Source: Flavobacterium resistens (GTDB lineage: Bacteria; Bacteroidota; Bacteroidia; Flavobacteriales; Flavobacteriaceae). From it: 64,000 nt of DNA. How positions within the stretch are numbered: the stretch's first letter is position 1; the number at the start of each line of letters is the position of its first letter. The stretch covers positions 186,001-250,000 of the forward strand of contig NZ_FXTA01000002.1 of assembly GCF_900182645.1 (NCBI RefSeq), in the 5' to 3' direction. Position numbers and translations under genes: made by a program. The notes under the pieces were generated by a model. It was not told where the DNA came from and ran no database searches. It saw only the letters and a program-made list of their open reading frames with translations. Positions 32,586 to 41,587 of the stretch are shown one piece after another.

Positions 32586-34736
32586 ATGGCTTCAGTAAAA
32601 ATAAAACAACATGATATTAAAGATTGTGGTGCTGCTTGTTTGGCATCTATTGGAAATCATTTCAAAGTTAATTTGCCTATTGCCAGAATACGTCAATATG
32701 CAAATACAGATAAACGCGGCACAAATGTCTTGGGGATAATTGAAGCAGCTGATAAAATGGGCTTTACGGCAAAAGGTGTAAAAGGCGGTTTAGATTCTTT
32801 AGATAAAATCCCGTTACCTGCTATTGCTCATATTATTACACGAGAACAGCTTCATCATTATGTGGTAATTTATAAAATCGAGAAATCTAAAATCACGGTC
32901 ATGGATCCTGGTTTTGGTAAAATGCAAACATATACTTTTGAAGATTTTCAAAAAATATGGTCAGGAGTATTAATTCTTTTTGCGCCAAATAATGATTTTA
33001 AAACTCTTAATGAGAAAACTTCACCCATAAAAAGATTTTGGAATTTAATTCAGCCACACAAAACTATTTTAATTCAGGCTTTAGTTGGGGCAATATTGTT
33101 TACAGTTTTAGGACTGGCAATGTCAATCTACATACAAAAAATAACTGATTATGTTTTGGTTGATGGAAATAGAAATCTGCTCAATTTATTGAGTGTTTCT
33201 ATGATTGCAGTAATTTTTCTGCAAGCTTTTATTGGCTCGCAGAAAAGTATTTTTGTTATGAAAACGGGTCAATTAATTGATGCTAAATTAATTTTAGGCT
33301 ATTATAAACATTTGCTCCATCTGCCTCAGCGCTTTTTTGATACCATGCAAATAGGAGAAATTACGTCTCGAATTAATGATGCTGTAAAAATACGTTCGTT
33401 TATAAATGAAGTTGCAATAGAAATGATTGTAAATGTTTTTATTGTCATTTTTTCATTTTCATTAATGTTCACTTATTATTGGAAATTGGCTCTGGTTATT
33501 GTTTTAGTCATTCCTTTTTATGTTTTAATTTATTTTCTGCTAAACAAATTCAATAAAAAAGTTGAAAGAAACATAATGGAAAATGCTGCCGAATTGCAAA
33601 CACAATTAGTTGAAAGCATTACGCATGTTAGAACTGTAAAAGAATTTGGAATTGAAGAATTTTCAAATTTAAAAACCGAAAATAAATTTGTAAAACTATT
33701 ATTTTCGACTTATAAATCAGGTCTAAATGGAGTTTTTGCAAATACTTCTACACAATGTTTGGCTTCTGCATTTACTGTGCTTTTGATGTGGATTGGTTCT
33801 GGTTATGTGATTGACAGAGCTATAACTCCAGGAGAATTATTTTCGTTTTATGCTTTAATAGGATATTTTACTTCACCAGTCGCTTCTTTAATAAATATGA
33901 ATAAAACAGCGCAAAATGCACTAATTGCAGCTGACAGGTTATTTGAAATAATGGACTTGGAAAGAGAGGAAACAGAAAATAAGGTCGAATTGCAAAAAGA
34001 GAATTTAGGAGAAATAAAATTCGAGAATGTTTCCTTTCGTTACGGTTCTCGTGTAGAGGTTTTTAAAAGTTTTAGTGCAGTATTCAAAAAGAATGAAATG
34101 ACAGCAATAGTTGGAGAAAGCGGTAGCGGGAAAACAACATTAATTTCACTTCTTCAAAACTTGTACCCAATAAAAGAAGGAAAAATTTTAATTGGTAAAT
34201 ATGACACGAAATTTATTCATTATCAAAGTTTGCGGAAAATGGTAGGAGTTATTCCGCAACAATTAAATTTATTTTCCGGAAATATTATAGACAACATTGC
34301 TTTGGGAGATTCTTTTCCAAATATTCAAAGAATTTTAGACTTATCAAAACAATTAGGTATTAATGAATTTGTAGAAAAACTGCCAAATGGTTTTGAAACT
34401 CAAATTGGAGAAAACGGAGCAATGTTTTCTGGAGGACAAAAGCAAAGAATTGCTATCGCAAGAGCACTGTATAAAAATCCTGAAATTTTATTAATGGACG
34501 AAGCGACTTCATCATTGGATAGTAATTCAGAAAAAATTGTAAAACAAGTAATAGATAATTTTAAATCACAAGGAAAAACGATAATTGTTATTGCACATCG
34601 ATTAAGTACAATTGCAAATGCTGATACAATTTTGGTAATGAAAGAAGGAAATATTGTTGAATCTGGAAATCATTTGAATTTATTGGAACAAAAATCAGAA
34701 TATTATAATCTGTGGAATAAACAGAATTTGCTTTAA
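32586..34736 (+). CDS. Peptidase-containing ABC transporter (C39, PCAT type)
   Basis: A 716-residue exporter that cuts double-glycine leaders and exports the peptides. The N-terminal C39 peptidase has Cys14 (HDIKDCGAACLASIG), His91 (HHYVVIY) and Asp107 (VMDPGFG), a complete active site. The membrane domain covers about 155-440. The nucleotide-binding domain has Walker A GESGSGKTT (about 509-517), the signature FSGGQKQRIAIARAL (about 613) and Walker B ILLMDEATSSLD. It is the obvious processing and export machine for the two GG peptides about 3 kb upstream. Domain order and length are standard. Confidence 0.95.
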   Translation: MASVKIKQHDIKDCGAACLASIGNHFKVNLPIARIRQYANTDKRGTNVLGIIEAADKMGFTAKGVKGGLDSLDKIPLPAIAHIITREQLHHYVVIYKIEKSKITVMDPGFGKMQTYTFEDFQKIWSGVLILFAPNNDFKTLNEKTSPIKRFWNLIQPHKTILIQALVGAILFTVLGLAMSIYIQKITDYVLVDGNRNLLNLLSVSMIAVIFLQAFIGSQKSIFVMKTGQLIDAKLILGYYKHLLHLPQRFFDTMQIGEITSRINDAVKIRSFINEVAIEMIVNVFIVIFSFSLMFTYYWKLALVIVLVIPFYVLIYFLLNKFNKKVERNIMENAAELQTQLVESITHVRTVKEFGIEEFSNLKTENKFVKLLFSTYKSGLNGVFANTSTQCLASAFTVLLMWIGSGYVIDRAITPGELFSFYALIGYFTSPVASLINMNKTAQNALIAADRLFEIMDLEREETENKVELQKENLGEIKFENVSFRYGSRVEVFKSFSAVFKKNEMTAIVGESGSGKTTLISLLQNLYPIKEGKILIGKYDTKFIHYQSLRKMVGVIPQQLNLFSGNIIDNIALGDSFPNIQRILDLSKQLGINEFVEKLPNGFETQIGENGAMFSGGQKQRIAIARALYKNPEILLMDEATSSLDSNSEKIVKQVIDNFKSQGKTIIVIAHRLSTIANADTILVMKEGNIVESGNHLNLLEQKSEYYNLWNKQNLL

Positions 34737-34851
34737 ATGTTTGTTAATTAATAAACATTTAGATTTCCTCTTTTATAAGGATACCGTAACTTTACTTTTT
34801 AAACGGCTATTGTCTTCAATTGGTAGCCTAAATCCATTAAAAGTTACAATT

Positions 34852-35922
34852 ATGGCTTCACAATTATTTTCTCCTTTAACAATAAAAAACACCACTTTAA
34901 AAAATAGAATTGTCATTTCGCCGATGTGTCAATATTCGGCTGAAGACGGATTTGCAAACGACTGGCATTTGGTTCACTTAGGAAGCCGTGCAAGCGGAGG
35001 CGCCGGATTGATTATTCAGGAAGCAACTGCAGTTTCTCCTGAAGCCAGAATTTCTCCTGCTGATCTTGGAATTTGGAAAGACGAACATATCGAAAAACTG
35101 AAGCAAATCAATGCTTTTATTGTTTCTCAAAATTCGATCCCGGGAATTCAACTAGCGCATGCCGGACGAAAAGCAAGTGTTTCGGCTCCTTGGCTTGGCA
35201 ATAAAAAATTAGATTTCGCTCAAGGCGGATGGCAAACTGTTGCGCCAAGTGCGATTCCGTATCATGAGGGCGAACCTTTTCTTCCGGAAGCTTTAGATAA
35301 AAACGGAATCCAGAAAGTGATTTCTGATTTTAAATCGGCTACAAAAAGAGTAGTTGAAGCAGGATATCAGGTTGTAGAAATTCATGCGGCGCACGGCTAT
35401 TTGTTGCATCAGTTTTTGTCGCCTTTGACAAATATCAGAACCGATGAATATGGAGGAAGTTTTGAAAACCGAATCCGTTTTACACTAGAAGTTGTTGAAG
35501 CAGTTCAAACAGAATGGCCTTCAGATTTGCCTTTGTTTGTTCGAATTTCAGCAACGGATTGGGCAGAAAACGGATGGAGTCCTGAAGAATCTGTACAGCT
35601 TTCGAAAATATTAAAAGAAAAAGGAGTAGATTTAATCGATGTTTCATCTGGCGGATTGGTTTCGCATCAAAAAATTAACATTGGACCAGGTTATCAGGTT
35701 CCTTTTGCAGAAAAAGTGAAAAATGAAGCCCATATTTTGACAGGAGCCGTTGGTTTAATTACAGAAGCAAAACAAGCAGAAGAAATTTTGAATAATGGTC
35801 AAGCCGATTTAATTTTGTTTGCCAGAGAATCATTAAGAAATCCGAATTTGCCTTTGGATTTTGCGACAGCATTAAAGGATGATATTCAATGGCCAAAACA
35901 ATACGAAAGAGCTAAACTTTAA
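34852..35922 (+). CDS. Old yellow enzyme-type flavin oxidoreductase (YqjM-like)
   Basis: A 356-residue FMN enzyme that uses NAD(P)H to reduce activated double bonds or related substrates. I start it at the ATG at 34852 (MASQLFSPLTIKN); the frame is open further upstream to 34741 but that segment has no family features. Family marks: RIVISPMCQYSAEDG, QLAHAGRKAS, EIHAAHGYLLHQFLSPLTN and RTDEYGGSFENRIRF, the last being a hallmark of the family. It resembles the YqjM or xenobiotic reductase branch. It is not part of the peptide locus. Confidence 0.93.
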   Translation: MASQLFSPLTIKNTTLKNRIVISPMCQYSAEDGFANDWHLVHLGSRASGGAGLIIQEATAVSPEARISPADLGIWKDEHIEKLKQINAFIVSQNSIPGIQLAHAGRKASVSAPWLGNKKLDFAQGGWQTVAPSAIPYHEGEPFLPEALDKNGIQKVISDFKSATKRVVEAGYQVVEIHAAHGYLLHQFLSPLTNIRTDEYGGSFENRIRFTLEVVEAVQTEWPSDLPLFVRISATDWAENGWSPEESVQLSKILKEKGVDLIDVSSGGLVSHQKINIGPGYQVPFAEKVKNEAHILTGAVGLITEAKQAEEILNNGQADLILFARESLRNPNLPLDFATALKDDIQWPKQYERAKL

Positions 35923-35930
35923 ATTTATCA

Positions 35931-36015
35931 GCCACGATCCAAGCAATAGCGAATTGGTGAAATAATTCATTGAATAATAAGTTTCATTAAAAAAATAAAT
36001 TCGTGAATTCGTGGC
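35931..36015. repeat. Degraded palindromic element between two oxidoreductase genes
   Basis: GCCACGA (35931-35937) and TCGTGGC (36009-36015) bracket about 70 bases with further partial symmetry (AGCGAATT on the left, ATTCGTGAATTCG on the right). It resembles the short inverted elements elsewhere in this window. Confidence 0.5.
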
Positions 36016-36034
36016 GAAAAAAAAACATAACAAC

Positions 36035-37075
36035 ATGCAAAAAATAAAAACAGCACTATTATCATACGGAATGTCGGGGAAAGTTTTTCACGCTCCGTTT
36101 TTAGATATTCATCCCGGATTTGAATTATTAGGATCTTGGGAACGAAGCAAAAAACTTATTCAGGAAGATTATCCAGAGGTGAAAAGTTATCCCTCAATTG
36201 ATGATTTATTGGCAGATGATGTCGATCTGGTAATCGTAAACACGCCAGTTGGAACGCATTACGAATATGCGAAAAAAGTACTTTTGGCTGGAAAACATGC
36301 TGTTGTCGAAAAAGCTTTCACAACAACTGTTGCAGAAGCCGAAGAGCTGACTCAAATAGCAAAAGAAAAAGGATTAAAATTAGCTGTTTTTCAAAACAGA
36401 AGATGGGACAGCGATTTTAAAACGATTCAGAAAATAATCAACGAACAAGTTTTAGGAGAATTAGTCGAAGCCGAATTCCATTTTGACAGATATAACCCAT
36501 TGCTGAGTCCAAAAGCGCATAAGGAAACAGCTAATGATGGAGCCGGAGTTTTAAAAGATTTAGGCCCACATATAATAGATCAGGCGGTTTGCTTGTTTGG
36601 TTCTCCAAAATCGGTTTTTGCGGATATTCGTTACACCAGACAAAATTCTTTAGTTGATGATTGGTTTGATTTGTTATTGATTTATGAGAATGTCAGAGTG
36701 CGTTTGAAAGCAGGTTTTTTTGTGAGAGAAGCCAATCCTGCTTATACAATTCATGGCAAAAAAGGTTCGTTTTTAAAACCAAGAGGCGACGTTCAGGAAG
36801 ACGAATTGAAAATTGGTAAAAAACCAAATTTAGAATCTTGGGGAACGGAACCTGAAAATCTGCAAGGCCTTTTGCATACCGAAATTGATGGGAAAATAAT
36901 TCGTGAAAAAGTCCCAACATTACAAGGAAATTATTTTTCATTTTTTGACGGCGTTTACAATTCAATTATAAACGATACGACAGAACCAGTTACAGGTCAA
37001 GATGGCGTAAAAGTAATGCAGATTATCGAAGCTGCAATTGCGAGCAACGCACAGCGAACCGTAATTAATTTGTAA
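36035..37075 (+). CDS. Gfo/Idh/MocA-family oxidoreductase
   Basis: A 346-residue NAD(P)-dependent dehydrogenase, usually acting on sugars or cyclitols. The start used is the ATG at 36035; a GTG at 36011 would add eight lysine-rich residues. The N-terminal Rossmann segment is TALLSYGMSGKVFHAPFLD, and the catalytic EKP-type motif reads VVEKAFTTT, so the Pro is replaced by Ala. GVLKDLGPHIIDQAVCLFG is the usual second motif. Substrate unknown. It is separated from the next gene by a large palindromic element. Confidence 0.92.
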   Translation: MQKIKTALLSYGMSGKVFHAPFLDIHPGFELLGSWERSKKLIQEDYPEVKSYPSIDDLLADDVDLVIVNTPVGTHYEYAKKVLLAGKHAVVEKAFTTTVAEAEELTQIAKEKGLKLAVFQNRRWDSDFKTIQKIINEQVLGELVEAEFHFDRYNPLLSPKAHKETANDGAGVLKDLGPHIIDQAVCLFGSPKSVFADIRYTRQNSLVDDWFDLLLIYENVRVRLKAGFFVREANPAYTIHGKKGSFLKPRGDVQEDELKIGKKPNLESWGTEPENLQGLLHTEIDGKIIREKVPTLQGNYFSFFDGVYNSIINDTTEPVTGQDGVKVMQIIEAAIASNAQRTVINL

Positions 37076-37083
37076 TTTTTTTA

Positions 37084-37212
37084 AACACATAGAGACATAG
37101 CTTATCTAATTTAATAGAAGGCGTTTCACTTGTTAAAATTCACATAGCTATGTGTTTTTATTCAAAGTGAAACGCCTTTTACGCATCAAAAGAATCTATG
37201 TTTCTATGTGTT
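37084..37212. repeat. Nested triple palindrome, 129 bp
   Basis: Three inverted repeats lie inside one another: outer arms AACACATAGAGACATAG (37084-37100) and CTATGTTTCTATGTGTT (37196-37212) with one mismatch; middle arms AAGGCGTTTCACT (37118-37130) and AGTGAAACGCCTT (37166-37178), perfect; core CACATAGCTATGTG (37141-37154), a perfect 14-nt palindrome. The whole can fold into one long hairpin. No coding capacity. Confidence 0.88.
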
Positions 37213-37334
37213 AAAATTAATTTGGTTTGCCAATTTATAAACAATAACGTTGTAAATAAAGGAACATTTTTCATCATAAAAGAAATACGCAGCTTTTTTG
37301 TACTTTTATAGTATAATCCCAAAATGCATCGATT

Positions 37335-38552
37335 TTGATAAATTTCAATCCACTAGAACTTTTTCAGACAAAAGGAAAAATCAAGAAAGTTTTTAGAGAA
37401 GCAAAAGCTTCTTATTTGAACCGAATTCGTTTTGCAGTTGGAATGTTTTATTTCGGAATGGGATTAAGTTTTGCAACTTGGGCAAGCCGAATTCCAGATA
37501 TAAAAACTGCTTTACATTTAACCGAAGGCGATTTGGGTTCTATACTTTTTGCCCTGCCAATGGGACAATTGATCATTATGCCTTTTTCAGGAAAAATGGT
37601 TACCAAATTTGGAAGTCATCGCATCTTAATTTTCTCTTTAATAATGTATGTGCTGTGTTTGGTTAATTTAGGTTTGGCTACAACAGCACTACAATTATCA
37701 TTAGGATTATTTTTGTTTGGTTTATTTGGAAATTTAGCAAATATCGCCGTAAACACTCAAGGCGTTTATACCGAAGTGCTTTTCAGAAAAACAATCATGT
37801 CATCGTTTCACGGAATGTGGAGTTTCGCCGGTTTTACAGGAGCTTTGGTTGGTTTAGGGATGTTGGCTTTAAATTTATCTCCATTACATCATTTTTTAAT
37901 TGTAGCGGGAATTGTATTGCTGATGATTGTTTTTAATTTTAAATTTTTGGTCAAAGCCAAAGAAAAAATCAAACATAAAGGCGAAAAGAAAAAATTATTT
38001 ACAAAACCAGACAGCGCTTTAATTTGGCTTGGTGTCATTGGATTTTGCAGTATGGCCAGTGAAGGCGTAATGTTCGACTGGAGTGGCGTTTATTTTAAAG
38101 ATATTGTAAAAGCTCCAGGACCTTTGGTGATTTTAGGATATACTTCATTCATGATTATGATGGCAAGCGGAAGATTTTTAGGTGACGGCCTAATCAATAA
38201 ATTTGGACGCGAACGTGTCATGCAAATTAGTGGTGTCATGATTTCGGGTGGACTTTTTACTGCGGTTTTTTTACCTTATTTAATTCCTTGTACAATTGCT
38301 TTTATGGCAGTTGGTTTGGGCGTTGCGACTATTGTTCCTACGGTTTATAGTATGGCAGGAAAAAACCCGACTGTTCCTCCGGGTGAAGCTTTAACTATTG
38401 TTTCAAGTGTAAGTTTTCTTGGCTTTTTGATGGGACCTCCTGTTATTGGTCACATTGCTCAGAATTTTGGGCTTCAATTCTCTTTTGCCTTTATCGGTAT
38501 TTTTGGTGTGCTGATTGCTTTTATGGTTTCTAAAATTAGAACTTCAGCTTAA
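37335..38552 (+). CDS. MFS transporter
   Basis: A 12-span major facilitator of up to 405 residues, probably a sugar or small-molecule transporter. First span FAVGMFYFGMGLSFATWASRIPDIK; the loop after span 2 GKMVTKFGSHRIL carries the MFS loop motif. A long loop KAKEKIKHKGEKKKLFTKPD lies in the middle. The start is uncertain: the frame begins with TTG at 37335, and the next ATG (37443) falls in span 1, so the TTG or another rare start is likely used. The gene follows the nested palindrome. Confidence 0.85.
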   Translation: MINFNPLELFQTKGKIKKVFREAKASYLNRIRFAVGMFYFGMGLSFATWASRIPDIKTALHLTEGDLGSILFALPMGQLIIMPFSGKMVTKFGSHRILIFSLIMYVLCLVNLGLATTALQLSLGLFLFGLFGNLANIAVNTQGVYTEVLFRKTIMSSFHGMWSFAGFTGALVGLGMLALNLSPLHHFLIVAGIVLLMIVFNFKFLVKAKEKIKHKGEKKKLFTKPDSALIWLGVIGFCSMASEGVMFDWSGVYFKDIVKAPGPLVILGYTSFMIMMASGRFLGDGLINKFGRERVMQISGVMISGGLFTAVFLPYLIPCTIAFMAVGLGVATIVPTVYSMAGKNPTVPPGEALTIVSSVSFLGFLMGPPVIGHIAQNFGLQFSFAFIGIFGVLIAFMVSKIRTSA

Positions 38553-38632
38553 GTTTTCTAAAAAAATTGAGGAGTGAAGAATTTTTTTGCAGATTTTCTA
38601 TTCTTTATTTAAAAAATGTAAGAATTTTATTT

Positions 38633-38752
38633 TACTTTTGATTTTTAAATCCTGCGCTACCAGGACTAAATTCTCTTTTCCAAAAACCAATTTTATCTTT
38701 TGAATAAGGATTGCGATCCTGAAATTATTTTCAAAAATAAATTGAAATTTTA
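38633..38752 (+). promoter_or_regulatory. Promoter -7 box and structured leader of the TonB receptor gene
   Basis: TACTTTTG at 38633-38640 fits TAnnTTTG and predicts a leader of roughly 105 bases. The leader has two short hairpins: TCCTG-CGCTAC-CAGGA (38650-38665) and AGGAT-TGCG-ATCCT (38707-38720). No known riboswitch is recognised. Confidence 0.45.
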
Positions 38753-41569
38753 ATGGTTAAAAAATACTTCGCGTTATTTATTTTATTGGTTTTTAATTTT
38801 GCTTTTGCGCAAGAAACAGTTTTTAGAGGAATTGTTGTCGATGCTAAAACGCAAAATCCGCTTGCAAATGTTGTTGTAAGTATTCAAAATACCGCAATTA
38901 CAAAACTTACTTCAAAGACTGGCCAATTTGAATTGCATTCAACTATACAAGGAGAACAATTGCTTTTGGTGCGCAGTCAAGGATGCAAAGATTTGCTTCT
39001 GAAAATTCACTCAAAATTTGGACAAATTGTATATCTCGGCACGCTTCAATTGGAAGATTTGTATTCTGATGAAACTCCAGCGGCATTAATCACATTATTA
39101 GATACTGATTTGTCTGATGATAGTAGTTCTTCAGATATGACGTCTGGACTTTTGCAGTCTTCAAAAGATGCTTTTATGCAAGCTTCAGCTTTTAATTGGG
39201 GGCAGGCCCGATTCAAGGTTCGCGGTTTAGACAGTGAAAACGGAACCATGATGCTCAACGGCATGACAATGAATAAAATTTACGATGGAAGACCACAATG
39301 GAACAATTGGGGAGGTTTGAATAATGTACTCCGAAATCAGGAATTTTCAGTTGGTGCCGCAGTTTCAAGTTATACTTTTGGAGGCGTTTTAGGAACGCAA
39401 CAAATTGCGACACGAGCTTCTTTGTATCGAAAAGGAACGCAACTCACTTTTTCTGGTAGCAATACAACCTATTTGTGGCGCGCCATAGGAACTTACGCTT
39501 CAGGAATGGATATTTCTGGATGGGCTTATGTAGTGTCGGCAGGAAAAAGATGGGCTGAAGAAGGTTATTTTGACGGAACGAATTTTAACGCAGATTCCTT
39601 TTTTATTAGTGTTGAGAAAAAGTTAAATAATAAACATTCGCTCAATTTTACGGGATTTTATACGCCGAATTCTCGAGGGAAAAATTCGCCAAATACGAAT
39701 GAGACAACAAGCTTAATGGGCGAAAAATACAATTCGTATTGGGGATTTCAAAATGGAAAAAAACGGAATGCAAGGGTAAAAAACATCGAAGAACCGCTGT
39801 TCATGTTGAACCATTATTTTAAAATTGATGAAAAAACGAATCTGAATTCAGGTATTATGTATCAGTTTGGAAAAGTGGGAAACAGTAATATTGATTATCA
39901 AAATGCGAATAGTCCAGATCCAGTTTATTACCGAAAAATGCCAAGTTATTTTAGTTCGCTTTATGCGAAAGATCATGGTGAATTTTCAGGAGAGTTTACT
40001 CCCGATTATGAAAATGCTGAAAAAAGCAGAATGGTATTTCTGGCAAATCCTCAAATTGATTGGAACGCAATGTACTTGGCAAATCAGAAATCAACTGAAA
40101 ATGGTCACGAACCTGCTCAAAGTCATTATGTGCTTTATGAAGACCGGACAGATGATAAAACTTTTGCGGTAAATTCAACCGTAAATACTCAGATAAACTC
40201 AAACCTTTATTTTGACGGAGGCTTTGTTTATCGAAATTTAAAATCACATAATTTTCAATATTTATCGGATCTTCTTGGCGGTGAATACTTTTTAGATATT
40301 GATCCTTTTTATAAAGGGAATTTGTCGCAATCTGATTTGCAACATCCAGATCGCTTGGTCAAAGAAGGAGATGTTTATGGTTACAATTATAATCTTTTGG
40401 CCAATAGTTTAGATGCTTTTACGCAGTTTAAATTTTCTTATAATAAAAAGGAATTTTATCTGGGTCAATCTTATTCGGTGTCCAATTATCAGCGGGAAGG
40501 ATTATATCAAAATGGTATTTATTCTAAAAATTCTTTAGGAAAAAGTGATAAAGTAAATTTTGAGAATTTTGGTTTTAAAGCTGGTTTTACGTATAAAATT
40601 TCAGGTAAACAATGGCTTTTTTTCAATGGTGAACATCTTACCAGAGCGCCATCTTTAAGAAATACATTTTCAAATTCACGCTTAAATAATTCGATTGTAG
40701 ATGGAATTGAAAGTGAAAATATAAGCAGTGCCGAAGCAAATTATGTATATCGTTCGCCAAAACTTAAAATGCGTTTTACTGTTTACTATGCAGCAATAAA
40801 AAACACTTCAAAAACTTCTTTTTTTTATGCGGAAGGAATTTTTGATAATGGTTCAGGTCATGATGCAACAGATGGATTTGTCAGCCAGACTTTAACAAAA
40901 TTAGACAAGAAAAATACAGGGACTGAACTAAGTTTTGAATACCAAATGTCTTCAACTTTAAAAGCAATTTTTGCAGCTTCCTACGGTAATTTTATTTATA
41001 GCAGCAACCCAAATGTTGTCATAACAAATGATGCTAATGCTGAAAAAAACGGTGCGCAGACTATTTTTGATTTTGAGTCAGCTTATCTTAAAAATTACAA
41101 ACAGGCGGGAACGCCTCAACAGGCATATTCCTTTGGATTAGAATATCGCGATCCTAAGTTTTGGTGGCTCAGTGCTAATATAAATTACTTGGCGGACAAT
41201 TATATTGATGTTTCACCAATCTCTAGGACATCTCAATTTTATATTAATCCAGTGAGCGGATTTCCTTATCCCGAAGCTACTTCTGAACGAGGTGAACAAT
41301 TGCTAAAACAAGAAAAATTTAATCCATTTATGTTGTTCAATATCAGTGGGGGCAAGTCTTGGCGCATTCAAAAAAAATATATCGGCCTTTTTGCCAGCGT
41401 TAATAATGTATTGAATTTAATGTACAAAACAGGCGGTTTTGAACAGGCTCGAAATGCTAATTTCAGATCATTGAATCAAGATATTTCGAGCGGGACACCT
41501 TCATTTGGATCAAAATATTATTACGGCTACGGCCGAACTTATTTCTTAAATCTAACTATCGGATTATAA
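38753..41569 (+). CDS. TonB-dependent outer-membrane receptor
   Basis: A 938-residue receptor for active uptake across the outer membrane. Signal peptide ends near FNFAFAQET; a carboxypeptidase regulatory-like beta domain follows (about 22-105, FRGIVVDAKTQNPLANVVVSI), then the plug (about 125-235, RFKVRGLDSENGTMMLNGM) and a long barrel ending in GRTYFLNLTIGL. Substrate not evident; it lacks the SusD partner of glycan systems. A DUF5689 lipoprotein gene follows after 18 bases, an arrangement that suggests joint binding and uptake. Confidence 0.92.
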   Translation: MVKKYFALFILLVFNFAFAQETVFRGIVVDAKTQNPLANVVVSIQNTAITKLTSKTGQFELHSTIQGEQLLLVRSQGCKDLLLKIHSKFGQIVYLGTLQLEDLYSDETPAALITLLDTDLSDDSSSSDMTSGLLQSSKDAFMQASAFNWGQARFKVRGLDSENGTMMLNGMTMNKIYDGRPQWNNWGGLNNVLRNQEFSVGAAVSSYTFGGVLGTQQIATRASLYRKGTQLTFSGSNTTYLWRAIGTYASGMDISGWAYVVSAGKRWAEEGYFDGTNFNADSFFISVEKKLNNKHSLNFTGFYTPNSRGKNSPNTNETTSLMGEKYNSYWGFQNGKKRNARVKNIEEPLFMLNHYFKIDEKTNLNSGIMYQFGKVGNSNIDYQNANSPDPVYYRKMPSYFSSLYAKDHGEFSGEFTPDYENAEKSRMVFLANPQIDWNAMYLANQKSTENGHEPAQSHYVLYEDRTDDKTFAVNSTVNTQINSNLYFDGGFVYRNLKSHNFQYLSDLLGGEYFLDIDPFYKGNLSQSDLQHPDRLVKEGDVYGYNYNLLANSLDAFTQFKFSYNKKEFYLGQSYSVSNYQREGLYQNGIYSKNSLGKSDKVNFENFGFKAGFTYKISGKQWLFFNGEHLTRAPSLRNTFSNSRLNNSIVDGIESENISSAEANYVYRSPKLKMRFTVYYAAIKNTSKTSFFYAEGIFDNGSGHDATDGFVSQTLTKLDKKNTGTELSFEYQMSSTLKAIFAASYGNFIYSSNPNVVITNDANAEKNGAQTIFDFESAYLKNYKQAGTPQQAYSFGLEYRDPKFWWLSANINYLADNYIDVSPISRTSQFYINPVSGFPYPEATSERGEQLLKQEKFNPFMLFNISGGKSWRIQKKYIGLFASVNNVLNLMYKTGGFEQARNANFRSLNQDISSGTPSFGSKYYYGYGRTYFLNLTIGL

Positions 41570-41587
41570 ACTGAAAATTTATTTCTT

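Noticed and set aside
38644..38672. Stretch resembling a tRNA D-arm on the minus strand (CTGGTAGCGCAGG)
   Set aside because: No acceptor, anticodon or T-arm follows; probably a simple leader hairpin.
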